34,900 nt of DNA, taken from NCBI GenBank assembly GCA_016868105.1, contig VGIA01000017.1, positions 1-34,900 of the forward strand, given 5' to 3'. A program made the translations under genes and the position numbers. The notes under the pieces are model-generated. The model was given only the letters and a program-made list of their open reading frames with translations. It ran no database searches and was not told the DNA's origin. The DNA is from Betaproteobacteria bacterium. GTDB lineage: Bacteria > Pseudomonadota > Gammaproteobacteria > Burkholderiales > SG8-39. This document shows, one piece after another, positions 1 through 9,013 of this stretch; within the stretch, counting starts at the first letter, position 1, and every line of letters starts with the position of its first letter.

Positions 1-371
1 CGCGCATTGCATGGAACAGGGCTGCGCTGCACTGGTCGTGATCCCGGTGTTTCTGACCGGGCATTGCCTCGACGCCCTCGGTGCCGCCCCGCCGTCCATC
101 CGGGGACTGGTCGCGGCGCCTGGGATTTTCGCCAAGCGGCATTTCTCCGCGCCGAACGAACCGGGGCCTGCTGCAGGCAGACTACCGCTGCTGGCTGGCC
201 GCGGATGCGGTCGGCTCGCGCCGGCTGGAGGACCGCAAGGCCGCGGTCGAACGCCTGCTGTGAGACGCGGGGGTGACGCCGGCGAGCGCCGAGAAGGCGC
301 TGTTCGAATGGGCGGGACCCGCCGGCTATCCGGCGTTCCGCGCCATCCTGTCGCCGGTCATGTCGTACTGA
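1..371 (+). pseudogene. Decayed isochorismatase-family (cysteine hydrolase) gene, 5' end outside window
   Basis: Two reading frames together resemble one isochorismatase-like hydrolase. The first part (about 11-170, frame of base 11) reads LGAAPPSIRGL...FAKRHFSAPNEPG, like the family's 'LGPTVPEI...F.K.HFSA..EP' segment. The rest continues in the frame of base 81 as LLQADYRCWLAADAVGSR...EDRKAAVERLL, then a TGA at 261-263, then DAGVTPASAEKALFEWAG...YPAFRAI to a final TGA at 369-371. The frame change near 165-172 coincides with loss of the family segment holding the catalytic Cys (normally a GIE.HVCV-type motif). So there is one frameshift with deletion and one internal stop. It ends 9 bases before the CitE-like gene, so both probably shared an operon. 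I infer a non-functional remnant; the original substrate is unknown. Confidence 0.75.
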
Positions 372-380
372 GGCTTTTTT

Positions 381-1298
381 ATGGCAAAACCCGAAATTCC
401 CATCCTGCGCAGTTTCCTCTTCGCTCCGGGCAATCACCCGCGCCGCGTCGATAAGGCGCTCGCGCTTGGCGCCGACGCGGTGATCCTCGATCTCGAGGAT
501 GCCGTCGCGGTTGCCGAAAAGGCCGCGACCCGAAAGACGATAGTCGAGGCGCTGTCGCGGCCCCGGCGCTGCAGGGGATACGTGCGCGTCAACGCGATCG
601 GCACGCCCTGGTGCCTGCGCGACCTGATGGAGGTGGTCGGACCGTGCCTGGACGGCATCGTGCTTCCGAAGGTGGAATCGGCCGCCGACCTGCGCACCAT
701 CGACTGGCTGATCGGCAACCTGGAGCGCGAGCGCGGATTGCCGGTGGGCGGGATCGACCTGATGCCGATCATCGAGACCGCCGCCGGCTTCTCGCGCCTG
801 GACAGGATCCTCGGTGCGCGCACGCTCAGGGACACCTCCGGCCCCTGGCGGGTGAAGCGCATCAGCTTCGGCGCTGGGGACTTCACCAACGACGTCGGCA
901 TGACATGGACGCCGGGCGAGGAGGAACTCTCCGAGTTGCGCGTGCGGATGATCGTGTCCTCTCGCGCCGCTGGCCTCGAGCCGCCGATCGACACGGTTTG
1001 GATTCACCTGCAGGACGCTGCGGCACTGCGCCGCTCGGTCGAGCGCAGCCTGCGCATGGGATTCCAGGGACGGCTGTGCATCCACCCCGATCAGGTCGCG
1101 GTGGTGAACGAGATCTTCACCCCGACGGCCGCGGAGGTCGCGCGGGCGCAGCGTATCGTCAAGGCATTCGAGCAAGCCGAAGCCACGGGCCTCGCCGCCA
1201 TCCAGGTAGATGGCGTTTTCGTGGACTATCCGATCGTCTACCGGGCACAGCGCACGCTGGCAGCAAGCGCCGCCATCGGCAAGCGCGAGCTGGCCTGA
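381..1298 (+). CDS. HpcH/HpaI aldolase / citrate lyase beta-subunit-like (CitE-like) lyase
   Basis: A 305-residue protein of the CitE/malyl-CoA lyase superfamily, TIM-barrel enzymes that make or break C-C bonds of acyl-CoA or 2-oxoacid substrates using Mg2+. It starts with the family's RSFLFAPGNHPRRVDKA segment (residues 10-25), then LDLEDAV (36-42), RVN (69-71, substrate Arg), PIIETAAG with the probable metal ligand Glu132, and FGAGDFTNDVG with Asp167. CIHPDQ toward the C-terminus is also typical. GAGG lies just before the ATG with a T run as spacer. Stand-alone CitE-like proteins act on diverse CoA thioesters (malyl-, citramalyl-, 3-hydroxy-3-methylglutaryl-CoA), so the exact substrate cannot be read here. 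The gene immediately upstream is a pseudogene, so the original pathway context may be partly lost. Confidence 0.85.
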   Translation: MAKPEIPILRSFLFAPGNHPRRVDKALALGADAVILDLEDAVAVAEKAATRKTIVEALSRPRRCRGYVRVNAIGTPWCLRDLMEVVGPCLDGIVLPKVESAADLRTIDWLIGNLERERGLPVGGIDLMPIIETAAGFSRLDRILGARTLRDTSGPWRVKRISFGAGDFTNDVGMTWTPGEEELSELRVRMIVSSRAAGLEPPIDTVWIHLQDAAALRRSVERSLRMGFQGRLCIHPDQVAVVNEIFTPTAAEVARAQRIVKAFEQAEATGLAAIQVDGVFVDYPIVYRAQRTLAASAAIGKRELA

Positions 1299-1405
1299 GG
1301 GCGGGTTGTGCTTTTTCGCATTAAGGTCTGCGTATGCGACCCCAACCGTTCACGATTCTAGCGATGGTTCATCAGTCCCTGCGCTGAAGGGCGACGCGGG
1401 ACTGA

Positions 1406-2361
<956 letters not shown>

Positions 2362-2499
2362 GATCCGAAGCCGCCGCCGAGTCTCGGCATTTGTTGACAA
2401 AAGCAAGTACTCAGCAGTCGCCAATATAGGCAACCCAACGTATTGCTTCATTGGTAAGTAACACTACCGGATTGACTTGGTCAGGCTCGCCGGCCGGCT
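2362..2499. other. Intergenic stretch between convergent genes, AT-richer
   Basis: The 138 bases between the L,D-transpeptidase gene (plus) and mtnA (minus) are clearly less GC-rich than the flanks around 2390-2470. I see no open frame worth calling, no strong rho-independent terminator and no RNA motif. A short CAATA...TATTG inverted repeat is too weak to interpret. Confidence 0.4.
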
Positions 2500-3459
2500 C
2501 TAGGCGGGCGGGGCAAGCCGGGCCAATCGCTCGCGATTCGGCCCGGTCACAATCCCTTTTTCGCAGATCAGGGCACTGATCAGTTCAGCCGGGGTGACGT
2601 CGAACGCCGGGTTGCGCACGCGCACCCCCTCCGGAGCCCAGCGCTCCCCGCGGTAGCCTGTCACCTCTGCGGCAGGCCTTTCCTCGATCGGGATCGCCGA
2701 TCCGTCGGCAATGACAAAATCGTAGGTGGATAGTGGCGCCGCGACGTAGAACGGCAGGCCGTGCCGCCGGGCCAGTACCGCCAGGGTATAGGTACCGATC
2801 TTGTTCGCCGCATCGCCGTTGGCCGCGATGCGGTCCGCTCCCACGATCACCAGGTCCACTTCGCCACGGCTCATCAGGTGTCCGGCCATGTTGTCCGTGA
2901 CCAGGGTGCAGGCAATGCCCTCCTGCGCGCACTCCCAGGCGGTCAGCCGCGCGCCCTGCAGATAGGGGCGTGTCTCGCACGCGATCACCGAGATGCCCTT
3001 GTCCTTAGCGGAACGAACCACACCCAGCGCGGTGCCGTGGCCGGCGGTGGCCAGCGCTCCGGCATTGCAATGGGTCAGGATCCGCGCCCCCTGCGGCACG
3101 AGCGCAGCGCCATGCGCGCCCATGGCGAGGTTCGCCGCCAGGTCCTCGTCGAATATGGCGCGCGCCTCGGTTTCAGTGCCGCCAGCCCGGCGCATGCGCT
3201 CCAGTGCCCAGAACAGGTTCACCGCCGTGGGCCGGCTGGCCGCGAGCAGGTCGTAGGCCGCCGCGCCACCACGGTCGAGAACGACGCCGAACGCGGCTGC
3301 GCAGCCGATCGCCGGCGCGCCACGCACCACCATGTCGCGAATTGCGCGCGCCACGTCCTGCGCGCTGCGGCAGGTGACATAGGCAGTCTCGCCGGGGAGT
3401 AAGCGCTGATCGAGCAGCTCGAGCCTGTCTCCCAGCCAGCGCAGCGCCGCGACCGCCAC
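2500..3459 (-). CDS. mtnA: S-methyl-5-thioribose-1-phosphate isomerase
   Basis: MtnA converts methylthioribose-1-phosphate to methylthioribulose-1-phosphate, a step in salvage of the S-adenosylmethionine by-product methylthioadenosine. The 319-residue protein has RGAPAIG (46-52, substrate loop), THCNAG with catalytic Cys131, [16 protein letters not shown] (161-176) and [11 protein letters not shown] with catalytic Asp209. The start is a GTG that directly follows the TAG of the upstream aldolase-dehydrogenase gene, so the two are almost certainly co-transcribed and translationally linked. No mtnK, mtnP, mtnN or the later mtnBCD genes are in the window. The neighbour suggests the product is cleaved by an aldolase rather than sent through the full methionine salvage route. 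Confidence 0.93.
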   Translation of the reverse strand: MAVAALRWLGDRLELLDQRLLPGETAYVTCRSAQDVARAIRDMVVRGAPAIGCAAAFGVVLDRGGAAAYDLLAASRPTAVNLFWALERMRRAGGTETEARAIFDEDLAANLAMGAHGAALVPQGARILTHCNAGALATAGHGTALGVVRSAKDKGISVIACETRPYLQGARLTAWECAQEGIACTLVTDNMAGHLMSRGEVDLVIVGADRIAANGDAANKIGTYTLAVLARRHGLPFYVAAPLSTYDFVIADGSAIPIEERPAAEVTGYRGERWAPEGVRVRNPAFDVTPAELISALICEKGIVTGPNRERLARLAPPA

Positions 3460-5430
3460 CTAGACCACGCGCTCGTTGCCGCCGTCCACCGGAACCTGCG
3501 CCGCGGTCGTCTTGGCGAACAGCGGCCCGCACATCTCCGCGGCCAGCTCGGCGACGTCGCGCGAGGACACCGCCGTCCGCAGCAGGTTGTTGGTGCGGTA
3601 CTGCTCGACACTCATGCCGTAGGCCTTCGCCCTCGACGATAGCACTTCTTCAGTCCACAGGCCGGTGTCGAAGACCTGGTTGGGATGGATGGAATTGATG
3701 CGGATCCCGTCCTTGCCCCATTCCATCGCCGCGACGCGCGCGAGCTGGTTCAGCGCCGCCTTGGAAGCGGAATAGGCGCCGGCCCCCGGACCCGGCGCTG
3801 GTACGTTCTTCGAGCCGATCACCACGACTCGCCCGCCGCCCGGCGCCAGTTTGAGCAGCGCATGGCAGGCCTGCAGCAGGATGAGATTGGCCCCGACGTT
3901 CACACTCATGGCGCCCGTCCACATCTCCGCGCCAATCGCCTGGATCGGCTGCGAGGCAGGGAAGATGCCGGCGTTCAGGATCAGCATGTCGGTGCCGCCG
4001 AAGTGCTTCACCGCCGCATCCATCGCAGCGCTGACCGCGCCGGCATCGGTCAGGTCGCAGGCGAGTCCGAGGTAATCCGGGCGCCTCCAGAGCGAAGCGA
4101 TGGCCGGGTTACGGTCCAGTCCAACGACCGCGGCGCCACGGCGCAGGAGCGCTTCGGTGCAGGCCTTGCCGATTCCCGAGGCGGCACCGCTGACCACCGC
4201 CACCTCGCCGGCGAAGACGGGCGCGTTGCCGGCCTTCTTCAGCTTTGCCTGCTCCAGGTCCCAGTACTCGATGTCGAACGTATGCCGGTCCTCCAGCGCC
4301 TGCCACTCGCCCAGCGCTTCTGCACGCAGGATGACCTCGATCGTGTGCTCGTAGAGATCCTGGACGATGCCCAGGTCCCTGGCGCTGCGCCCGAACGCCA
4401 CCAGTCCCAGATCTGCATCGAGTGCGACGCGCGGCGCCGGATCCAGCATGGTTTTCTTCTCTCTGGCATTAGCCGCGTTGCGCTCGAAGTACTCCCGGTA
4501 GGCGGAGCCGAAGGCGACGACGTCCCGGCCTAGCATCGGCAGCGGCTTTGTGCGAATGACGTGATCAGGGGTCGCAGGGCCGCCCTGCGAGATGCGGGCG
4601 ATATCGGGATGGCGCGCAAAGCCGAGGAAGTTTGGTGCGTCGTTGCAGCGGCACAGCAGCGGGAAACCCGCCGCCCGCGAAACCTCGCTGCGCAGCTTGG
4701 CGGCGTCTTCGCGCCTGAACACCGTCGGCGCCGCGGCAGGCGGCGCCAGGTGCCAGGCCTTGCGCGCCGCGAGGTAGCGCTCCGCCATGGTCACCAGTTC
4801 GATCATCCTCTCGTAGGATTCGCGGGCTCCTGCGCCGAAGGAGAAAACGCCGTGCGACAGCAGCACCATGCCCACGGTGTTCGCGGTCTTGCGCCTGGGG
4901 AATTCGCGCGCGCAATAGGCCGCAAGGTCGAAGCCCGCCATAATGTAAGGGATCACCACCACCTTGTCGCCGTAGATGTCGCCGATGCGCCTGTCGCCGT
5001 CGGGGGAGTTCGACACCGACAGCACGGCATCGGCGTGCGTATGGTCGACGTACCTGTGCGGCAGAATGGCGTGCAGGATGGTCTCCACCGACGGTGCCGG
5101 CGCGCCCGCGCGCAGCGTGTGGGTGGCCAGTTCATTGACCATCTGGGGGTCGGACAGCGCCGGCAGGGCGGCCAGGCGCCTGACGTAGTCCAGCTGCACC
5201 GGGGCGAAACCCGCTGGTTCAATGGTTTCCAGGTCCCAGCCGCTGCCCTTGACGTAGAGCACCACCTCTTGCTCGCCGAAGAGGTTCTTTTCCAGCATCT
5301 TCACCGACGTATTGCCGCCGCCGTGCAGCACCAGCGACTTGTCGCGGCCCAGCAACCGCGAGGTGTACACCCGGGGGCCCAGCTGACCGTCGAATTTCGC
5401 CGCTTCGGCATCGCTCCACAGGCTTTTCAT
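3460..5430 (-). CDS. Bifunctional class II aldolase / short-chain dehydrogenase fusion
   Basis: A 656-residue two-domain protein. Residues 1-about 380 are a class II (adducin/FucA-like) aldolase: HGGGNTS (36-42, phosphate binding), SVETILH with catalytic Glu116, HTH (His130, His132) and LLSHG (His193) as zinc ligands. Residues about 405-656 are a short-chain dehydrogenase: SGAASGIG (414-421, NAD(P) loop), NAG (486-488), Ser540, YSASK (Tyr553, Lys557). Such fusions are usually annotated as rhamnulose-1-phosphate aldolase/lactaldehyde dehydrogenase. Here it is fused into a transcription unit with mtnA, and no rhamnose genes are nearby. I infer cleavage of 5-methylthioribulose-1-P (or 5-deoxyribulose-1-P) to DHAP plus an aldehyde, with the SDR domain acting on the aldehyde. 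A TATAAT lies 8 bases before the ATG. Confidence 0.88.
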   Translation of the reverse strand: MKSLWSDAEAAKFDGQLGPRVYTSRLLGRDKSLVLHGGGNTSVKMLEKNLFGEQEVVLYVKGSGWDLETIEPAGFAPVQLDYVRRLAALPALSDPQMVNELATHTLRAGAPAPSVETILHAILPHRYVDHTHADAVLSVSNSPDGDRRIGDIYGDKVVVIPYIMAGFDLAAYCAREFPRRKTANTVGMVLLSHGVFSFGAGARESYERMIELVTMAERYLAARKAWHLAPPAAAPTVFRREDAAKLRSEVSRAAGFPLLCRCNDAPNFLGFARHPDIARISQGGPATPDHVIRTKPLPMLGRDVVAFGSAYREYFERNAANAREKKTMLDPAPRVALDADLGLVAFGRSARDLGIVQDLYEHTIEVILRAEALGEWQALEDRHTFDIEYWDLEQAKLKKAGNAPVFAGEVAVVSGAASGIGKACTEALLRRGAAVVGLDRNPAIASLWRRPDYLGLACDLTDAGAVSAAMDAAVKHFGGTDMLILNAGIFPASQPIQAIGAEMWTGAMSVNVGANLILLQACHALLKLAPGGGRVVVIGSKNVPAPGPGAGAYSASKAALNQLARVAAMEWGKDGIRINSIHPNQVFDTGLWTEEVLSSRAKAYGMSVEQYRTNNLLRTAVSSRDVAELAAEMCGPLFAKTTAAQVPVDGGNERVV

Positions 5431-5438
5431 AGGCGCAG

Positions 5439-5444
5439 ATTATA
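5439..5444 (-). promoter_or_regulatory. -10 box of a probable leaderless promoter for the aldolase-dehydrogenase gene
   Basis: Reading the minus strand, a perfect TATAAT ends 8 bases before the ATG at 5430, so transcription would begin within a base or two of the start codon. No Shine-Dalgarno sequence precedes the ATG and no convincing -35 hexamer stands 16-18 bases upstream. Either the mRNA is leaderless or the box is fortuitous. Confidence 0.4.
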
Positions 5445-5454
5445 CTTTCGGGTC

Positions 5455-5828
5455 ATGTTCCGCATCGATCTGATGGATTGGGAGAATGCGCAGCCGATCG
5501 GCTTCGCCAGTTTTCGTCGGCGAGCAAAACGTGCCCCCGGACGGCCAGGCGATCGGTACCGGTCGGTTGCTGCCTGACGGCCTCATCGGCCGCATGGCAT
5601 TGGTGGAGGACTGGCGGCGGCAGGATGTGGGCGCCGGCATGCTCGAGGCGCTGGGAGGCGCAAGCCCGACGGCGCGGACATGCCGAGGTGGTGCTTTCGG
5701 CCCAGCTGCCAGCAGTGGAGTTCTACCGCAGCCATGGCTTGGTGGCCGAGGGCAAGGTGTTCCAGGAAGCGGGCATCCTGCAGCAGAGGATGCGGCGCGT
5801 GCTGGGGCCGTTCAGGCCGCCGGCTTGA
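5455..5828 (+). pseudogene. Frameshifted GNAT N-acetyltransferase remnant
   Basis: Three plus-strand frames in succession match one GNAT acetyltransferase. Frame 1 from ATG 5455 gives MFRIDLMDWENAQ. The frame of base 5486 gives VFVGEQNVPP, then (with the usual middle part missing) DGQAIGTGRLLPDGLIGRMALVEDWRRQDVG, covering the acetyl-CoA loop region. After a further shift near 5650-5670 the frame of base 5478 gives ARRRGHAEVVLSAQ, AVEFYRSHGLVAEG and FQEAGI to a TGA at 5826-5828. The motif order is that of ElaA/YjcF-type acetyltransferases. Two frameshifts and an internal deletion of about 20 residues indicate decay. It is divergent from the aldolase gene, and its 3' end overlaps the end of the convergent NRDE-family gene. 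Confidence 0.78.
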
Positions 5829-6495
5829 GTTCGTAGCGCACCGTCTCCGCGGCCGCTCCAGCGGCGTCGAACGCGCGCTCCGAGAAGCGGATTCCGCTCC
5901 CGGCGTCGGACAGCAGCACGGTCGAACAGCGCGTGCCGTACTGCGGCGCGACGAGTCTCGCCGCCTCGAGCACTGCGAACAGCGGCTCGATCGCCGGGCC
6001 GGAATGAAGCGCTTGCGCGAAGCGCGCTTTCGGCTCCGCCACCTCCGGCGTGTCGAGCAGGAAGTTTCCGAGCCCGTAGATCCCGGGCTCCAGCCGCCGC
6101 GACCCGCCGTCCCGGTTCGAAATCCACCAGAGCTCCCGTCCGTCCGACGCCACCAGGTTGAAACCGCTGTAGGAACCCAGCCTTGTGCAAAGCTCGCCGA
6201 CATAGTCCGCGGCCGCGACGTCAGCGGCGAGGAATCGCGTCACCAGGGCGCCGCGGGACTCCGCTGCATTGGCATCCCGGCCACCTCGGTAGTTGGTGAC
6301 CGCCGCAAACCGGCCGGCGCGCGACACCCCCAACCAGGTGCCGCCGGCTTCGAGGTCGCGCCCGCCGAGGATGGCGGGCGCATCGGCCCAGAATCCGGCG
6401 CGCGCTGCGCTGCGAGCGTGGTACTCGTCGCGGTTGGCGGCCACCACCAGGGAATGCCGCGGCTGCGTTCGCCACGCCAGCAGGATCAGGCACAT
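5812..6495 (-). CDS. NRDE / TANGO2 family protein
   Basis: A 227-residue NRDE-family protein, homologous to eukaryotic TANGO2. It begins MCLILLAWR with a Cys immediately after Met and has the namesake ANRDEYHAR (residues about 20-28), then GGRDLEAGGTWLGV and VTNYRG, all hallmarks of the family. An N-terminal-nucleophile-hydrolase-like fold has been proposed for the family; its bacterial function is unresolved. It ends 17 bases inside the convergent GNAT remnant and starts 9 bases after the ygfZ stop, so it is probably co-transcribed with ygfZ. Length is slightly below the usual 250 residues, but no motif is missing. Confidence 0.85.
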   Translation of the reverse strand: MCLILLAWRTQPRHSLVVAANRDEYHARSAARAGFWADAPAILGGRDLEAGGTWLGVSRAGRFAAVTNYRGGRDANAAESRGALVTRFLAADVAAADYVGELCTRLGSYSGFNLVASDGRELWWISNRDGGSRRLEPGIYGLGNFLLDTPEVAEPKARFAQALHSGPAIEPLFAVLEAARLVAPQYGTRCSTVLLSDAGSGIRFSERAFDAAGAAAETVRYELKPAA

Positions 6496-6504
6496 CCTAG
6501 TTCT

Positions 6505-7368
6505 TTACCGGGAGTAGGGCAGGGTCAGGATCTCGAGCGCTTCGCCACCCTGCGCCGCACGCACCGCCGCGTGCGCCTCGACCGCGGCGATCGGCAGTAC
6601 TGCCAGTGCTTCGCCACCGGCGGCGTTCACCACCGTGCCGGAAGGCTGGCCCGGAACGTCATCACTGAACAGGTCCTGGCCGGGAATGAGAGCCGTTGCC
6701 GCGCGCAGGCGGTACAGCCTGCGCTTCACCGCGCCGCGATACTGGGCGCGGGCGACGATCTCCTGCCCCGGATAGCAGCCCTTGCGGAAGTCCACGCCAC
6801 CGAGCAGCTCGAAGTTGGCCATCTGCGGCACCAGCTGGTCCTGGGTCGCGAGCGTGACCGTCGGAATACCGGCACGGATCTCCTGCAGCTGCCAGTCCTC
6901 CTCACGGGCGTCGGCCGCCGCATCCGCCACGCCCAGCACCAGAAAGCGGTCGCCGCCCAGACGAACCGCAATGCGTCCTTCTGCGCGCGCCACGCCGAGC
7001 TCATCCGCCGGCTCCGCCAACCCCAGCCCGGCCAGTCGCGCGCCGCTGCCATCACCCCAGAGCCCGATCTGCGGCCAAGCTGCGCTGTCGTCGGTGATGC
7101 GCACTTTCGCGCGTAGCACGAACATCGAGAGCCGCTTGGCCACCGGTGCGACGAGGTCGCGCGAAAGCCGCAGCAAGTACCCCGTCCCGGCCGGAATCAG
7201 CAGAAAACTCGCCATCAGGCGGCCCTTGGCGGAACACCAGCCGGCGTGGCGTGCGCGATCCGGTGCCAACTGCTCCACATCCACCGTGAGCTGCGCATGC
7301 AGGAAGGAGCGCGCATCGTCTCCCGCCACGCGTAGTACGCCGTATTCACTCAGTATCGCCGCGTGCAT
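6505..7368 (-). CDS. ygfZ: Folate-binding protein YgfZ (GcvT-like)
   Basis: A 287-residue protein of the YgfZ/GcvT family, which uses tetrahydrofolate in the maintenance or assembly of certain Fe-S proteins such as MiaB. The diagnostic motif is KGCYPGQE (residues 196-203) with the essential Cys198, followed by IVARAQYRGAVKRRLY. The N-terminal GVLRVAGDDARSFLHAQLT is the usual start. It is divergent from mltG with only 29 bases between the start codons, the arrangement often seen for ygfZ and yceG/mltG in proteobacteria. Promoters for both must overlap this gap or lie inside the opposite gene; a TAGAAT at 7371-7376 could serve mltG. Confidence 0.92.
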   Translation of the reverse strand: MHAAILSEYGVLRVAGDDARSFLHAQLTVDVEQLAPDRARHAGWCSAKGRLMASFLLIPAGTGYLLRLSRDLVAPVAKRLSMFVLRAKVRITDDSAAWPQIGLWGDGSGARLAGLGLAEPADELGVARAEGRIAVRLGGDRFLVLGVADAAADAREEDWQLQEIRAGIPTVTLATQDQLVPQMANFELLGGVDFRKGCYPGQEIVARAQYRGAVKRRLYRLRAATALIPGQDLFSDDVPGQPSGTVVNAAGGEALAVLPIAAVEAHAAVRAAQGGEALEILTLPYSR

Positions 7369-7397
7369 CGTAGAATCGCGATTTTAGTAGGTTCCTG

Positions 7398-8399
7398 TTG
7401 CTAAAGACCACTCTCACCGCCGTACTGCTGGCGCTAGTCTGCGTAACGGGCTACACGTACTGGTATTTGGCGACGCCGATGCCGGTGGACAAGCTCCCGG
7501 CCGCGTTCAGCATCCCGCCCGGCGCCGGCTTTCGCGCCGCCACGCAGCATATCGACCAGGCGGGCATCGGGGGAGGGCGCACCGGGCGGCTCCGGTTCGA
7601 GTTGCTGGCCCGGGTGCTGGGGCGCACCCAGGACATCAAGGCTGGCGGCTACGAGCTTGCCACCGCCCCGACGCCGCTGGAATTGCTCGACAAGCTGACG
7701 CAGGGCGACCTCACCCAGGCCGAGGTCAGGTTCATCGAAGGCTGGAACTTCCGCCAGCTGCGCGCCGCGCTGGATGCCAACGCATTCGTTCGACACGACA
7801 GCCAGGGCTTGGGCGATGCCCAACTGCTCGGGCTGCTGAAAGCGGCCGAGAGCCATCCCGAAGGCCTGTTCTTCCCGGACACCTACCTGTTCGCCAAGGG
7901 CAGCAGCGACCTGCGGATCCTGCGCCGTGCCTACGAGGCGATGCAGCGCCACCTGGCGCGGGAATGGGAAACACGCGACCCCCGCGTGCCCTACAAGTCG
8001 CCCTACGAAGCGCTCATCATGGCCTCCATCGTGGAGAAGGAAACCGGCCGGGCCGCGGAGCGTGGCCGCATCGCCGGCGCGCTGGTGAACCGGCTGCGCA
8101 TCGGCATGCTGCTGCAGGTCGACCCGACCGTGATCTACGGCCTGGGCGAGTCCTTCGACGGCAACTTGAAGAAGATCCATCTGCAGACCGACGGCCCGTA
8201 CAACAGCTACCTGCGCCCCGGCCTGCCGCCGACACCGATCGCCGCCCCGGGGCTGGCCTCGCTGCAGGCCGTCATGCGCCCGGCGACGACCGATGCGCTC
8301 TACTACGTCGCCCGCGGTGACGGCAGCAGCGAGTTCTCGCGCACGCTCGAGGAGCACAATCGCGCCGTGCGAAAATACCAGTTGCATGGCGGCCGCTAG
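7398..8399 (+). CDS. mltG: Endolytic murein transglycosylase MltG
   Basis: MltG cuts nascent glycan strands in the inner membrane and is thought to set their length. The start is TTG at 7398 (no ATG before Met28), which keeps the N-terminal membrane anchor (residues about 5-24, LTAVLLALVCVTGYTYW). A LysM-like region is followed by the YceG catalytic domain: EGLFFPDTY (155-163), MASIVEKETG with catalytic Glu213, and VDPTVIYGLG, then TDGPYNSYLRPGLPPTPI. Length 333 is normal. Its 3' end overlaps tmk by 14 bases, so mltG-tmk-holB form one transcription unit. Confidence 0.94.
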   Translation: MLKTTLTAVLLALVCVTGYTYWYLATPMPVDKLPAAFSIPPGAGFRAATQHIDQAGIGGGRTGRLRFELLARVLGRTQDIKAGGYELATAPTPLELLDKLTQGDLTQAEVRFIEGWNFRQLRAALDANAFVRHDSQGLGDAQLLGLLKAAESHPEGLFFPDTYLFAKGSSDLRILRRAYEAMQRHLAREWETRDPRVPYKSPYEALIMASIVEKETGRAAERGRIAGALVNRLRIGMLLQVDPTVIYGLGESFDGNLKKIHLQTDGPYNSYLRPGLPPTPIAAPGLASLQAVMRPATTDALYYVARGDGSSEFSRTLEEHNRAVRKYQLHGGR

Positions 8400-9009
8400 C
8401 GGCAGGGGCAGGTTCATCACGCTCGAGGGCATGGACGGCGCGGGCAAGTCGACGCATTTGGCCACCATCGCGGCGAGCCTGCGCGCCCAGGGCCGCAGGG
8501 TGCTGGTGACCCGCGAGCCCGGCGGCACGCCGCTGGCCGAGAAGCTGCGCCAACTGGTGCTCGCCGAGCCGATGGATGCGGTGAGCGAAACGCTGCTGAT
8601 CTTCGCCGCGCGCGCGGACCATGTGGCGCGCGTGATCCTGCCGGCGCTCGAGCGCGGCGCCTGGGTCCTCTGCGACCGCTTCACCGACTCCACGCTCGCC
8701 TACCAGGGGGGCGGCAAGGGCGTCCCTACAGAGCTGATCCGCGCGCTCGCGCGCCAGGCGCATCCCGGGTTGTCGCCCGACCGCACGCTCCTGTTCGATT
8801 GCCCCTACGAGGTCAGCCGCGATCGCCTGCAGCGTGCCGGCCGCCCCCCCGACCGCTTCGAAGGCCAGTCGCGGGCTTTTTTTGACGGGGTTCGCGACGC
8901 CTATCGGGGACTCGCCGCCGCGGAGCCCGACCGGATCCGCCTGATCGACGGCAGCCGACCGCCGGAGGCCGTCCCGCCGCTGCTCGAGGCGGCGCTGGCC
9001 GGGCTATAG
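8386..9009 (+). CDS. tmk: Thymidylate kinase
   Basis: Tmk phosphorylates dTMP to dTDP. The protein is 207 residues from ATG 8386, which overlaps the end of mltG. Motifs: FITLEGMDGAGKST (P-loop, residues about 10-23), TREPGGTPLAE (Arg of the TREPG motif), CDRFTDSTLAYQGGG (DR motif with the dTMP-contacting segment), and the lid-type GRPPDRFE. The next gene, holB, starts 4 bases after the stop; tmk-holB adjacency is conserved across proteobacteria. Confidence 0.96.
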   Translation: MAAASGRGRFITLEGMDGAGKSTHLATIAASLRAQGRRVLVTREPGGTPLAEKLRQLVLAEPMDAVSETLLIFAARADHVARVILPALERGAWVLCDRFTDSTLAYQGGGKGVPTELIRALARQAHPGLSPDRTLLFDCPYEVSRDRLQRAGRPPDRFEGQSRAFFDGVRDAYRGLAAAEPDRIRLIDGSRPPEAVPPLLEAALAGL

Positions 9010-9013
9010 GCCC

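Noticed and set aside
1-371. The decayed isochorismatase as the missing maleamate amidohydrolase (nicF) of the NicX cluster
   Set aside because: It is 11 kb away and dead, and its surviving parts look like general cysteine hydrolases; no specific NicF feature is visible.
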